A stretch of 64,000 nucleotides of DNA from Clostridium felsineum DSM 794 (GTDB lineage Bacteria > Bacillota > Clostridia > Clostridiales > Clostridiaceae). Below are positions 18,264 through 27,620 of the stretch, one piece after another. Numbering within the stretch: the first letter of the stretch is position 1; the number at the start of each line of letters is the position of its first letter. The translations under genes and the position numbers were made by a program. The stretch is from positions 3,906,001-3,970,000 of the forward strand of contig NZ_CP096980.1 of the NCBI RefSeq assembly GCF_002006355.2. The letters are read 5' to 3'. Below the pieces are notes generated by a model that was not told where the DNA came from, made no database searches, and saw only the letters and a list, made by a program, of their open reading frames with translations.

Positions 18264-19604
18264 TTAAGCTTTTCTAGCCTCTAATTCTTTTATCATTTCA
18301 TTGTATTTCTTGTCTGAAAGATTATATAAGAAAGCAACTATTATTGCTGCTACTAAAAGCGCTACTGCTGGATATGCCATTAACAATGATTTTATTCCTA
18401 ATAAAGTTTCTGCAGATTGTTTTTTATTAGCCACATATCCTACAAATCCAAGTCCCCAACCTGATAGAAGTCCTGCAATTGATTGTGCAAGCTTTCTTGA
18501 GAAGTTAAATACAGAATAAGTTATACCTTCTCTTCTAGTTCCAGTTCTCCATTCACCATAGTCTATACTATCTGAAACAAAAGCCCAAGTTATTCCATTA
18601 GGAATACTTATACCTATAAAGCCAATTGCTAATAGTATTGTGAAAGTATATATATTTCCTGGAAGAAGAAAGTTAATACTATCTGCAACAACACTTACTA
18701 AAAATCCTATTATAGCTGTTCTCTTTTTACCAAACTTGCTAACTAGTTTTGGCATAGCTATAACACCTAAAACAGCACATCCTATAGTAAAGAAATTTAT
18801 GTATGGTAGTAAACTAACATTTCCAAGATTGTATTGACAGTAATAAACAATTAATGAACTTCTTATATTATAAGCTGATATAGAGAATATTGTCATTAAT
18901 ATTAAAGTTAATAAAGCTCTATTTGTAAATACAGTAACTACAATTGATTTTGGTGTAATCTTTTCTCTTTTAACGTTTTCAGCTGGAGTCACTACCTCTC
19001 TAGTATTTTTGTATGTCATATAGAAAGATATTATTCCGATTACCCCCATTACTCCTGCAACTACTGGAAAACCTATTCTTGGATTTCCAAACATTAAAAC
19101 AAGTGGCATAAATATAACACTAGTTATAAGAAGTGCTCCTGAAGAACCAACTTGTCTAAATGCAGCTAAAGAAGTTCTTTCTTGAACATCTTGAGTTATA
19201 ACTGATCCAAGCGAACCATATGGAACATTTGTAAATGAGTATCCAAGTCCCCAAATCATATATGTTATGTATGCAAATAATAATTTTGAAGTAGCTGTTT
19301 TACCTGGATTCGTAAAAGTTATTACCGTAAGTATTGCAAGTATTATACTGGAAACAAACATAATCGGTCTAAACTTACCGTGTTTACCAGGTTTTCTCGA
19401 ATCTACTACAGTTCCTGCTATAGGATCCATAAATGCGTCAAATATCTTTGTAAAGAAAAATATACCACCTGCTGCACCTGGAGCTATCTTAACAACGTCT
19501 GTATAAAACTTCAACAGGTATGATTGTCCTAAATCGAACATGAACCCATTTCCAAAATCGCCAAGTCCATAGGATATTTTCTCCTTCAAGGTTAACTTTT
19601 TCAT
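18264..19604 (-). CDS. GPH-family hexuronate (glycoside-type) cation symporter
   Basis: 446 residues with about twelve membrane segments. GPH/melibiose-type features are LKEKISYGLGDFGNGFMFDLG at the N-terminus, then DPIAGTVVDSRKPGKHGKFRP, the conserved loop after the second segment, and DSIDYGEWRTGTRREGITYS late in the protein. It lies between the regulator and uxaB inside the hexuronate cluster, so uptake of galacturonate or a related uronide with Na+ or H+ is the likely role. Substrate is inferred from context. GGAGG precedes the ATG. Confidence 0.85.
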   Translation of the reverse strand: MKKLTLKEKISYGLGDFGNGFMFDLGQSYLLKFYTDVVKIAPGAAGGIFFFTKIFDAFMDPIAGTVVDSRKPGKHGKFRPIMFVSSIILAILTVITFTNPGKTATSKLLFAYITYMIWGLGYSFTNVPYGSLGSVITQDVQERTSLAAFRQVGSSGALLITSVIFMPLVLMFGNPRIGFPVVAGVMGVIGIISFYMTYKNTREVVTPAENVKREKITPKSIVVTVFTNRALLTLILMTIFSISAYNIRSSLIVYYCQYNLGNVSLLPYINFFTIGCAVLGVIAMPKLVSKFGKKRTAIIGFLVSVVADSINFLLPGNIYTFTILLAIGFIGISIPNGITWAFVSDSIDYGEWRTGTRREGITYSVFNFSRKLAQSIAGLLSGWGLGFVGYVANKKQSAETLLGIKSLLMAYPAVALLVAAIIVAFLYNLSDKKYNEMIKELEARKA

Positions 19605-19648
19605 GATTTAATCCTCCAATTATTATTAGAAAGTTAATTTTAGCCAAA

Positions 19649-20653
19649 TTACTTATTTAATTTTTTAACAGAGTCTCTTACAATAAGCTCTGTACCTATA
19701 TAAATCTTCTTTTTATCAAATTTTGCTTCATCAATTATATCAAGCATCTTATTTGCACCTACTATACCAATCTCTTTTGATGGCTTTCTTATTGTAGTTA
19801 TTGCTGGAGTAACATACTCGCAGAATATACTACCATCAAATCCAACCAAAGAAATATCATCTGGCACTCGTAACCCTTCAAGTCTAATCGCTTTTATCGC
19901 TCCCACTGCCATATCATCATTAGAACAAAATACTGCAGTTGGTCTATCTTTCAATTTCAAAAATTCTTTCATGGCAGAAAAACCACTTTCAACATCGTAA
20001 TTTCCAACTTGAAAATACTCATTTTTAATTTCAATTTTATTATCAATTAAAGCATTAATAAATCCTAATTTTCTATATACCGATGATTTAAAACCAGTTT
20101 TACCTTCTATAATAGCAATTTTGCCATGTCCATTTTTTATCAAATATTCGGCAGCTTTATATGCGCCATCCTTTTCTGCAGCAATTATATTTATAACGTT
20201 TTCCTCTTCTATCTCCCTATTTAAAACAACTATAGGTATTTCCTTATTAATAACGTCATATATAAAAGAATTATCACTTTCACTTTGACTTACTAATATT
20301 ATTCCATCAAATCTCTTTTTAGATATATAATTAAAATCATTACAATTATCTATTCCCTTAATAACCAAATTATAGCTTTCTTCTATAATACTATTTACAC
20401 CTTCTACAATTTCGTGAAAGAAGTTTGGAGAAGTACCCTTACTTATACTAGAAAAGAAAAGCCCTATATTATAAGATTTATTTAATACCAAGCTTTTAGC
20501 ATTAAAATTAGGAACGTAATTAAGTTTTTTGGCTATCTCTAATATTTTCTTTTTTGTTTCTTCGTTTATCACGGGACTATTATTTAGTGCCCTTGAAACG
20601 GTAGTATGAGAAACATTTGCTATTTTAGCAATATCCTTAATAGTAACACTCAT
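19649..20653 (-). CDS. LacI-family transcriptional regulator of hexuronate genes
   Basis: About 334 residues from the ATG at 20653, which begins the standard N-terminus MSVTIKDIAKIANVSHTTVS; the frame runs seven codons further upstream to a TTG. The helix-turn-helix is at residues 4-23, followed by the hinge (YVPNFNAKSL) and a periplasmic-binding-like effector domain with FDGIILVSQ and SNDDMAVGAI. Four LacI-like palindromes lie near the uxaB and uxaC promoters and are the obvious targets. The effector is probably a hexuronate intermediate; this is inferred. Confidence 0.9.
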   Translation of the reverse strand: MSVTIKDIAKIANVSHTTVSRALNNSPVINEETKKKILEIAKKLNYVPNFNAKSLVLNKSYNIGLFFSSISKGTSPNFFHEIVEGVNSIIEESYNLVIKGIDNCNDFNYISKKRFDGIILVSQSESDNSFIYDVINKEIPIVVLNREIEEENVINIIAAEKDGAYKAAEYLIKNGHGKIAIIEGKTGFKSSVYRKLGFINALIDNKIEIKNEYFQVGNYDVESGFSAMKEFLKLKDRPTAVFCSNDDMAVGAIKAIRLEGLRVPDDISLVGFDGSIFCEYVTPAITTIRKPSKEIGIVGANKMLDIIDEAKFDKKKIYIGTELIVRDSVKKLNK

Positions 20654-20700
20654 TTTACACAACACACCTTTCAAGTATAAGAAATCAAAAACAAAACTTA

Positions 20701-20741
20701 AGTTATATATGCTAAATAATTTTTTAACATATATAACTCAA
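20701..20741 (-). terminator. Stem-loop between uxaC and the LacI gene
   Basis: GTTATATATG paired with CATATATAAC around an AT-rich loop of about 18 bases, downstream of the uxaC stop. It could be a weak terminator or an operator for the regulator gene. No strong U-run is seen. Confidence 0.35.
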
Positions 20742-20837
20742 CTTTTTAATTAATTTCCTCTATAAACATATTAGCATATTCATAATATAACACAATAGTC
20801 CCTAAATAAACTATTTTTTTATTACTTTAAAATAAAT

Positions 20838-22244
20838 TTATTGTAAACCCATTCCAAAGTAATTATTAGCATTATTAAAGCATATATCTTTTGTTATTCT
20901 TCCGAGTAATTCCATATCGTTTGGTACTTCACCATTTTCGACCCATTTTCCTATTAAGTCGCAAAGTATTCTTCTGAAGTATTCATGTCTAGTATATGAT
21001 AAGAAACTTCTTGAATCAGTAAGCATTCCAATGAAAGTACTGAAAGCTCCTAAGTTTGCAAGTGTTTCCATTTGTTCTACCATACCATCTCTATGATCAT
21101 TAAACCACCATGCAGCTCCAAATTGAATTTTTCCAAATGCTTCTGTTCCTTGGAAACATCCAAGTAAAGTTCCTATAACAAAGTTATCGTTAGGATTTAA
21201 GCTGTATATTATTGTTTTTGGAAGTGATCCTTCTTTTTCTAATGAATCTAAGAATCTTGAAAGTGGACCAGCAACTTCATTATCATTAACTGAATCAAAT
21301 CCTGTATCAGGTCCTAATTTATTGTACATACGACCATTGTTATCTCTTTTAGCATTCATATGAAGTTCCATTGCCCAGCCTAAGCTTGCATATTTCTTTC
21401 CTAAGAATTTCATAGTAAATGTTCTAAATTTAGTTTCATCTTCGAAGCTAACCTTTTCTCCTTTTAAAGCTTTCTTAAATATAACGTCAACTTCTTCTTT
21501 TGATGCTTCTATATAAGGCACATAATCTAACGCATGATCTGAAACTCTTCCACCAACTGAATGGAAAAATTCTATTCTACTATCAAGTGCTTCTAAAAAT
21601 GCACTATAATCCTTTATATCCTTCTTTGAAACTTCTGCTAATTTGCTAACCCAGTCAGTATATCCATCTTTATTTATTCCAAGAGCCTTGTCTGGTCTAA
21701 ATGCTGGAAGAACTTTTACATCAAAGCTTGTATCCTCTTTAAGTTTCAAATGATATTCTAATGAATCTATTGGATCATCAGTTGTACAAATTGCTTTAAC
21801 ATTTGAATTTTTAATAATTTTTCTAACAGTAAGTCCATCATTTAAGGCTTTATTTGCTTTTTCCCATATTACAGGTGCATTTTTTTCATTTATAACTTCA
21901 TATACACCAAAGTATCTCTGCAATTCTAAATGTGACCAATGATAAAGAGGATTTCCTATAGCAGTTTCTATAGCTTTAACATATGCTAAAAATTTATCAT
22001 AGTCTGATGAATCACCTGTTATGTATTTTTCATCTACTCCTGAACTTCTCATAAGTCTCCACTTATAGTGATCACCATAAAGCCATACTTCTGTTATGTT
22101 TTTAAACTTTTTATTTTCACATATTTCCTGAGGACTTATGTGACAGTGATAATCTATTATAGGCATATCTTTAGCAAAATTATTATACAAATCTTCTGCT
22201 ACCTTCGTTGAGAGCATGAAATTTTCATCCATAAATTTTTTCAT
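20838..22244 (-). CDS. uxaC: Glucuronate/galacturonate isomerase
   Basis: 468 residues, the usual UxaC size. The metal site starts at DYHCHISPQEI (His33, His35), an amidohydrolase-type motif. AICTTDDPIDSLEYH, LPAFRPDKAL, GWAMELHMNAKRDNN and GMLTDSRSFLSYTRHEYFRR are conserved blocks of the family. It converts D-galacturonate to tagaturonate and D-glucuronate to fructuronate, the entry step to UxaB and UxaA. A strong promoter flanked by operators precedes it; GGAAGGAG is the ribosome binding site. Confidence 0.95.
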   Translation of the reverse strand: MKKFMDENFMLSTKVAEDLYNNFAKDMPIIDYHCHISPQEICENKKFKNITEVWLYGDHYKWRLMRSSGVDEKYITGDSSDYDKFLAYVKAIETAIGNPLYHWSHLELQRYFGVYEVINEKNAPVIWEKANKALNDGLTVRKIIKNSNVKAICTTDDPIDSLEYHLKLKEDTSFDVKVLPAFRPDKALGINKDGYTDWVSKLAEVSKKDIKDYSAFLEALDSRIEFFHSVGGRVSDHALDYVPYIEASKEEVDVIFKKALKGEKVSFEDETKFRTFTMKFLGKKYASLGWAMELHMNAKRDNNGRMYNKLGPDTGFDSVNDNEVAGPLSRFLDSLEKEGSLPKTIIYSLNPNDNFVIGTLLGCFQGTEAFGKIQFGAAWWFNDHRDGMVEQMETLANLGAFSTFIGMLTDSRSFLSYTRHEYFRRILCDLIGKWVENGEVPNDMELLGRITKDICFNNANNYFGMGLQ

Positions 22245-22284
22245 AAAAATTCTCCTTCCTAAACTAACGGATAATAAGAGAAAC

Positions 22285-22298
22285 CTGTTAACGTTACC
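22285..22298. promoter_or_regulatory. LacI-type operator downstream of the uxaC promoter
   Basis: CTGTTAACGTTACC on the plus strand, an imperfect palindrome around AACGTT placed between the -10 box and the gene. It is a relaxed relative of the GTTCACGTGTTC sites at uxaB. Confidence 0.5.
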
Positions 22299-22314
22299 AA
22301 GTTTCTTTACTTTA

Positions 22315-22342
22315 ATTATATACCTTTAATTTTAAATATCAA
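22315..22342 (-). promoter_or_regulatory. uxaC sigma-A promoter
   Basis: TTGATA and TATAAT on the minus strand with a 16-base spacer, bracketed by the operator candidates at 22285 and 22351. Confidence 0.7.
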
Positions 22343-22350
22343 GACTTTTT

Positions 22351-22364
22351 TGTGAACGTGAACA
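22351..22364. promoter_or_regulatory. LacI-type operator upstream of the uxaC -35 box
   Basis: TGTGAACGTGAACA on the plus strand. Its half-site GTGAAC is shared with the uxaB operators. The bracket arrangement is the same as at uxaB. The rest of the interval up to 22586 shows no gene; one more loose match, TTGTTAACGTATGC, begins near 22561. Confidence 0.5.
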
Positions 22365-22586
22365 TTTTTTTTGAAATTTAATATTGCAATTTGAGTAATA
22401 ATGTTTATTTTTAAGTTTAATTGTATTTTTATGTATACTTTTGTAATGTTTTATGCTGTTTTATCTACATTTTTTTCATAATTACAAACCATTCTACCCA
22501 TCTTCAATTTAATAATTAATTATATTGAAAATACCTTACATTTACATTGTATACCTTTTCTTGTTAACGTATGCATAATATATAAA

Positions 22587-22625
22587 AAAACATTCATGAA
22601 GAAATAAATCTTTAATGAATGTTTT
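22587..22625 (-). terminator. Terminator of tRNA-Leu
   Basis: AAAACATTCA paired with TGAATGTTTT, followed on the minus strand by a run of Ts, directly after the tRNA. Confidence 0.75.
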
Positions 22626-22630
22626 AAATT

Positions 22631-22713
22631 TGGTGCGGATAACAGGATTTGAACCTGCACGATTTCTCACTAATACCTGAAACTAGCGCGTCTGCCAATT
22701 CCGCCATATCCGC
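22631..22713 (-). tRNA. tRNA-Leu (anticodon CAG)
   Basis: 83 bases including an encoded CCA end. The acceptor stem GCGGATA pairs with TATCCGC. The anticodon stem CTAGT/ATTAG holds loop TTCAGGT, giving CAG for the CUG codon. The long variable arm expected of tRNA-Leu and a TTCAAAT T-loop are present. Confidence 0.95.
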
Positions 22714-22778
22714 ACATACAGTAAAACTATGCAGTTTTTTCTATATTATACTACTTTAGATACAAAATTTCAAATTTT

Positions 22779-24008
22779 CTATTGACTATAAACATCATTT
22801 GCTATCATGTCCTTAGATTTTAACACTCCATTTTGATATGCTTCCAAATACACTTTAACTTTAGGAACAGAGTCTGAATAGTTTTCACTTGTAACTTTAT
22901 ATTTTTCGCTTAAAAGACTGGCATCGGAATAAATATTAAAAGTCACACATCCTCCATCTGTACTACCTTCTATATATAAAGGAAAACTTAGTGTATTTTT
23001 AAATTTATAATCCAATGTTCCATAATCTACAGTCGCATCATATCCAAGGGATACATAATGAGAAGGTAAAGTATGATGATGTCTTTCCGTTGCCTTTACT
23101 CCAGCGGTTAAGACAGCATTATATAAGGTAGTAGATACTTGACATATTCCCCCACCAAGTCCCATATCTGATTTATTTCCTACTAAAACAGGTGCCGACT
23201 CATAACCTTTTATAGCCGTTCTTTCTCCCACAACACCATTAAAACTAAATACATCTCCTGGCATAAGAATCATACCGTTTATTGCCTTTGTTGCAAGAAA
23301 TATATTGTGAGCACGCTCTTCACTAGATAATGATGCATATTCTGTGTTAAAAGAACTTATGAGTGTATTGATACTTTTTAATCTATCTCCAGTAGTTTTT
23401 GCTTTAACAGCATCCATATTTATCTTTATATTATTATTATCATTATTTTGTATTGTATCTTCAACATCCTTTTTGAGCTTGTCTTCATTTACCTTTTTAC
23501 CATCTTCATCTGGTATTATTCTAAATCCTTCACCTGCTCTGATTACCGTTGCATTCTTAGGTTCCTTATTCAAGGAATTACTTACATTTTTCACCCACTC
23601 ATTAAGAGCTTTCTTATCACAAGTCATTTCTACTTTAACTTCAATTTTTTTAGGATTTTTTATTAGTCTATATCTATCATATATGCTTAAATCTTTACCA
23701 TAATTAAATGCTGCATCAACAGCCTTATCAATATCATATTTCACATTTACATCACTGTATTTAAGCTGCATTGTTTTATTTTCATCAGCTATTAAATTAA
23801 TGCTTTTATTTTGTACTATCTTATCAAATTCTTTTTTTACAATGTTTTCTGCCTGTTTTTTACTTTTGCCTGATACATCTATGTTTTCAATACTAATACC
23901 ATTATATATAGATTTCTCCCACCTTTGAACTTTTATGTATATACCAATTAGTACTATAAAAATTATAATTATTGCACCTGAAACTGCACTTACTAATATT
24001 TTTTTCAT
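22779..24008 (-). CDS. VanW-family protein with YoaR-like domains
   Basis: About 409 residues; the ATG at 24008 follows GAGGTG. One N-terminal membrane segment anchors an extracellular part. This begins with peptidoglycan-binding-4 (YoaR-like) repeats containing NIDVSGKSKKQAENIV and then carries the VanW domain, with PGDVFSFNGVVGERT, GGGICQVSTTLYNAVL and ERHHHTLPSHYVSLGYDATVDYG. VanW proteins occur with cell wall functions, but their reaction is not established. It has no linked resistance genes here. Cell-envelope role is inferred. Confidence 0.88.
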   Translation of the reverse strand: MKKILVSAVSGAIIIIFIVLIGIYIKVQRWEKSIYNGISIENIDVSGKSKKQAENIVKKEFDKIVQNKSINLIADENKTMQLKYSDVNVKYDIDKAVDAAFNYGKDLSIYDRYRLIKNPKKIEVKVEMTCDKKALNEWVKNVSNSLNKEPKNATVIRAGEGFRIIPDEDGKKVNEDKLKKDVEDTIQNNDNNNIKINMDAVKAKTTGDRLKSINTLISSFNTEYASLSSEERAHNIFLATKAINGMILMPGDVFSFNGVVGERTAIKGYESAPVLVGNKSDMGLGGGICQVSTTLYNAVLTAGVKATERHHHTLPSHYVSLGYDATVDYGTLDYKFKNTLSFPLYIEGSTDGGCVTFNIYSDASLLSEKYKVTSENYSDSVPKVKVYLEAYQNGVLKSKDMIANDVYSQ

Positions 24009-24149
24009 AACTTTCACCTCTGATACTTAATACTACTTTCACTTTCCTTACAATTATACTATAAAATGGTTCAATAGTATTCTCTTAATTTATAAATATT
24101 TGAAAATTTCATTGTCTTTGTGTAAAATAATCAATAAGGAGTTGATACA

Positions 24150-25181
24150 ATGTATAATTCTCAAAAATTAAAAGATTTTCTAAAGAATTTATTAGAAATA
24201 CATAGCCCTTCTGGGTATACAAGTAATATAGTAGAGTACATGAAAAAAGAATTTACCAATCTCAAAATAAGCTTCAAAACAACAAACAAGGGCAATATAA
24301 TTGCTACCCTTCCTGGAAAAAATGCAGATTTTGAAAGAACGATTTCTTCTCATCTTGATACTTTAGGTGCAATGGTTAAAGAAATAAAATCAAGTGGAAC
24401 TCTCGCTCTTACGCCTGTAGGTGGCTATATGCTTAACTCAATAGAAGGTGAAAACTGTTTAATTTTCACAATTGATAATAAAAAATATACAGGTACAATA
24501 CAAACAATAAAACCTTCCGTTCACATTCATAGCGATAGTTACGATTTAAAAAGAACACAAGAAAATATGGAAGTAATATTAGATGAAAAAGTTTTTTCTA
24601 AAGAGGATGTTGAAGCTCTTGGAATTAATGTAGGTGATTTTATATGCTTTGATGCAAGGACTAAATTTACTGATAGTGGTTTTGTTAAAAGTAGGCATCT
24701 TGACGATAAAGCCAGTGCTGCAATAATGCTATATACCTTAAAATATCTTTCAGAAAACAACATAGCTTTACCTTATACCACTAATTTTTATTTTAGTACA
24801 TACGAAGAAGTTGGACATGGTGCTTCAAATCTTCCAGAAAAAACAAAGGAACTTCTTTGCATTGATATGGGAGCACCTGGTACAGGTCAAAACTCTTCAG
24901 AATTCACAACCTGTATATGTGCAAAGGACTCTTCAGGGCCTTATGATTACGATTTTAGAAGAAAGTTAATCATGCTATGTAAGGATAAAAATATTCCATA
25001 TAGAATAGATACCTATCCTCATTATGGTTCTGATGCTTCTGCTGCCTTAAGAGGTGGTTATGATATCAAAACCGCTCTTATAGGTACCGGAGTATACGCT
25101 TCACATGGATATGAAAGAACTCATATGGACGGTATTATTGCAACTTTAGATCTTCTTATAAATTACTGTATAAATGAATAG
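24150..25181 (+). CDS. M42-family metallopeptidase
   Basis: 343 residues. Dinuclear zinc aminopeptidase of the M42 (glutamyl aminopeptidase/deblocking) type. Metal and catalytic residues are seen in ISSHLDTLGAM (His, Asp), SRHLDDKASAA (bridging Asp), TYEEVGHGAS (catalytic Glu pair), CIDMGAP and the closing ERTHMDG (His). AAGGAG lies ahead of the ATG. It acts in the cytosol on short peptides. The gene stands alone, converging on endonuclease III across a strong terminator. Confidence 0.92.
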   Translation: MYNSQKLKDFLKNLLEIHSPSGYTSNIVEYMKKEFTNLKISFKTTNKGNIIATLPGKNADFERTISSHLDTLGAMVKEIKSSGTLALTPVGGYMLNSIEGENCLIFTIDNKKYTGTIQTIKPSVHIHSDSYDLKRTQENMEVILDEKVFSKEDVEALGINVGDFICFDARTKFTDSGFVKSRHLDDKASAAIMLYTLKYLSENNIALPYTTNFYFSTYEEVGHGASNLPEKTKELLCIDMGAPGTGQNSSEFTTCICAKDSSGPYDYDFRRKLIMLCKDKNIPYRIDTYPHYGSDASAALRGGYDIKTALIGTGVYASHGYERTHMDGIIATLDLLINYCINE

Positions 25182-25182
25182 A

Positions 25183-25224
25183 AAATATGCGTCAAAACTA
25201 TTTTATATGTTTTGACGCATATTT
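25183..25224. terminator. Bidirectional terminator between the M42 peptidase and nth
   Basis: AAATATGCGTCAAAAC pairs perfectly with GTTTTGACGCATATTT; the A and T flanks allow use in both directions. Confidence 0.85.
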
Positions 25225-25815
25225 TTATTCTCTATGTTCTTTAAAATATTTGCAATTCTCTTTTAATCCGCAGCTTTCACACTCAGGTTTTCTTGCTCTA
25301 CAAAGTTGCCTACCATGCCATATTAAAGCATGATGCATTGTTGACCAATCTTCTTTTTTAATATTTTTCATAAGCTGTTTCTCTGTATCATATACATTTT
25401 TACTATCAGCAATTCCAATTCTATTTGAAACTCTAAATACATGAGTATCTACAGCTATAGCTGGTATACCAAAAGCATTTGACATAACTACATTAGCAGT
25501 CTTTCTACCAACACCTGCAAGACTCGTTAATTCTTCCAAGCTTCTAGGAACTTCTCCCTTAAATTTATCTATAAGACCTCTTGAAGCTTCAAGTATATTT
25601 TTGCTCTTATTCTTGTATAACCCGCAGCTTTTAATTTTTTGCTGCAGCTCCTCTTCTGTAAGAGTTAACATTTTTAGCGGTGTATTGTACTCTTTAAATA
25701 ATTCTTTTGTCACCACATTTACTCGTTTATCTGTGCATTGTGCACTTAGTATTGTAGAAATCAAAAGTTCATATGGTGTATTAAAGTTAAGAGCACACTT
25801 AGCTTCTGGATACAT
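25225..25815 (-). CDS. nth: Endonuclease III (DNA glycosylase/AP lyase)
   Basis: 196 residues from the first ATG. Helix-hairpin-helix with LTSLAGVGRKTANVV, catalytic Asp in VDTHVFRVSNRIG, catalytic Lys in AQCTDKRVN, and a four-Cys iron-sulfur loop (C-x6-C-x2-C-x5-C) at the C-terminus. It removes oxidised pyrimidines from DNA. The recognised family N-terminus starts earlier: reading upstream in frame gives KDVQKIVEILYK before this ATG, back to a plsC stop codon followed at once by ATA (25858-25860) at ideal distance from AAGAAGGTG. The true start may therefore be a non-standard ATA. Confidence 0.9.
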   Translation of the reverse strand: MYPEAKCALNFNTPYELLISTILSAQCTDKRVNVVTKELFKEYNTPLKMLTLTEEELQQKIKSCGLYKNKSKNILEASRGLIDKFKGEVPRSLEELTSLAGVGRKTANVVMSNAFGIPAIAVDTHVFRVSNRIGIADSKNVYDTEKQLMKNIKKEDWSTMHHALIWHGRQLCRARKPECESCGLKENCKYFKEHRE

Positions 25816-25860
25816 CTTATAAAGTATCTCTACTATTTTTTGTACATCTTTACTTTCTAT

Positions 25861-26580
25861 TTAAAGCACCTTCTTTATATCAGAATATACTCCCCTATAA
25901 CTTTCTGGTAAGAGCTCTGCAATTTTATACATAGCATTATCAAGAACTCTTTTCTCGTAATCCTTCTTACTTTCATCTCTGCTTCTCTTATCAAAATAAA
26001 ATGGTTTGCCTATACTAATTCTAACCTTTGCATGTTGAAATTTTTCATTATGCATATTGCCTTTCTTATCAATAGGCAAAAGTTTTTCACTTCCACACAC
26101 ACCTACTGGTACTATAATCGCCTTACTTAACTTGGCTATAAATAGCGGTCCTCTTTTAGCCTCTATCATAGTTCCTGTTCTACTTCTAGTACCTTCTGGG
26201 AACATTAATACATTATGCTTATTCTTCAATATATCTATAACCTTATAAATACCGTCTTTATCGGCAGTATTAGGTTTTATTCCAGTTGTTTTAACACAAT
26301 AAGTACCTAGATTAGTAGTAGCATCTCCCTTTAATTTAACTCCTGCTACAAAAGTAACATCATAATCCTTCAATGCTCTATTTAAAACTAGTGCATCGGA
26401 ATTACTAAGATGATTACATATAAACATCATAGGTTTATCTACTCCATCTAAATTTTCTATCCCGTTTACACTAATATCAGCATACTTATTTAAATACATA
26501 TTTGAAATTTTTCTTCCTAAAAAACCAATGCAACGATCCGGTAGTAATTCAATAATTCTAGCTACTACAGGAGAAACCAT
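25861..26580 (-). CDS. plsC: 1-acyl-sn-glycerol-3-phosphate acyltransferase
   Basis: About 239 residues from the ATG at 26580, which follows AAAGGTGG at a proper distance. PlsC/LPLAT motifs: HLSNSD (the H-x4-D catalytic pair), FPEGTRSRTG (substrate phosphate binding) and VPVGVCGSEK. It acylates lysophosphatidic acid to phosphatidic acid at the membrane. Its stop codon abuts nth, which suggests a shared transcript. Confidence 0.9.
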   Translation of the reverse strand: MVSPVVARIIELLPDRCIGFLGRKISNMYLNKYADISVNGIENLDGVDKPMMFICNHLSNSDALVLNRALKDYDVTFVAGVKLKGDATTNLGTYCVKTTGIKPNTADKDGIYKVIDILKNKHNVLMFPEGTRSRTGTMIEAKRGPLFIAKLSKAIIVPVGVCGSEKLLPIDKKGNMHNEKFQHAKVRISIGKPFYFDKRSRDESKKDYEKRVLDNAMYKIAELLPESYRGVYSDIKKVL

Positions 26581-26713
26581 ATAAAATTCCACCTTTCAAA
26601 ACATTCACTTAAAATTTAATTTTATAAATTTACACATATCAAACCCTATTATAATTTAAATTTTATCAAAAGTCTAATGATAACTATTCTCTCTATATTA
26701 TCTAATCGAAAAC

Positions 26714-26742
26714 AAAATCGAAACAGCCTAAACCATTTCGAT
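26714..26742 (-). terminator. Terminator of cysE
   Basis: ATCGAAA pairs with TTTCGAT around a 12-base loop, then a T-rich tract on the minus strand. Confidence 0.6.
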
Positions 26743-26770
26743 CTGATTACATTTTCAATATATGACTTTT

Positions 26771-27331
26771 CTATTTATTACAATACTCATCAAAGTCTAT
26801 CACTTTTTGTTTTTTGTTACTGGGTATTACTATTTTAGCTGGAATCCCAACAGCTGTACTATTAACCGGAACATCTTTAAGAACAACAGCATTTGCTCCA
26901 ATCTTGCATCCATCTCCAAGATTTATAGGTCCTAACACCTTAGCTCCTGCACCTATGAAAACATTATTTCCAACAGTTGGATGCCTTTTCCCTGTTTCTT
27001 TTCCTGTTCCACCAAGTGTAGAACCATGATACATAACAACGTTGTCTCCTATTTCCGCTGTTTCTCCTATGACAACCCCCATACCATGGTCAATAAAAAG
27101 TCCCTTTCCGATTTTAGCTCCAGGATGAATTTCTATTCCCGTAAAACCTCTGACAATTTGAGATAATAGTCTTGCCATAAAAAACATTCTATGATTATAA
27201 AACACATGTGCAATTCGATACCACATAAGTGCATGTATTGACGGATATAATAAAAAAACTTCAAGCCCGCTTCTTGCTGCAGGATCATTCTCTAAAACTC
27301 TATTTATATCATATCTTACTGATTTAAACAT
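26771..27331 (-). CDS. cysE: Serine O-acetyltransferase
   Basis: 186 residues from the ATG at 27331; GAGGGG eight bases upstream rules out the earlier ATG as the main start. It is the short Gram-positive form with left-handed parallel beta-helix hexapeptide repeats. HPGAKIGKGLFIDHGMGVVIGE holds the catalytic His, followed by YHGSTLGGTGKETGKRHP and the GAGAKVLGPI repeats. It makes O-acetylserine, the precursor of cysteine. A Cys-specific T-box leader precedes it. Confidence 0.93.
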   Translation of the reverse strand: MFKSVRYDINRVLENDPAARSGLEVFLLYPSIHALMWYRIAHVFYNHRMFFMARLLSQIVRGFTGIEIHPGAKIGKGLFIDHGMGVVIGETAEIGDNVVMYHGSTLGGTGKETGKRHPTVGNNVFIGAGAKVLGPINLGDGCKIGANAVVLKDVPVNSTAVGIPAKIVIPSNKKQKVIDFDEYCNK

Positions 27332-27355
27332 CTTCGCACCCCTCATGATTATATA

Positions 27356-27614
27356 ATAAAAGACTTTGCCTCAATAGAGACAAAGTCATATTTCCATTCC
27401 ACTCTAAATCAAAAGCACACATTATGCTCCGATACTATAACGGGTATTACCGCACCATCCTACTGAACTTTTCAAATGATGTACTCCAAAGCGCACTTCA
27501 TGAAGTTTCCATTTAGGAATATTCCAGCAAACAACTATTCCCTCTCTTAAAATTTCCACTACATTACTTTACTTTATCAAAGCATTTCTGACCATTTTAG
27601 TAAGAATTAACTCT
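27356..27614 (-). ncRNA. T-box leader of cysE, specifier UGC (Cys)
   Basis: Read on the minus strand, the leader has the GA motif AGAGAG, a distal loop of the GTTGnTTGCTG kind, then GAA-G-UGC-G (specifier Cys UGC at 27493-27495) followed by TTGGAGT. Near the end AGAGTGGAATGGAA takes the place of the usual AGAGTGGnACCGCG T-box, and a terminator (27362-27387, GACTTTG/CAAAGTC plus Ts) follows. Uncharged tRNA-Cys should favour read-through. The T-box core is divergent, so the antiterminator fold needs checking. Confidence 0.75.
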
Positions 27615-27620
27615 AATTTC

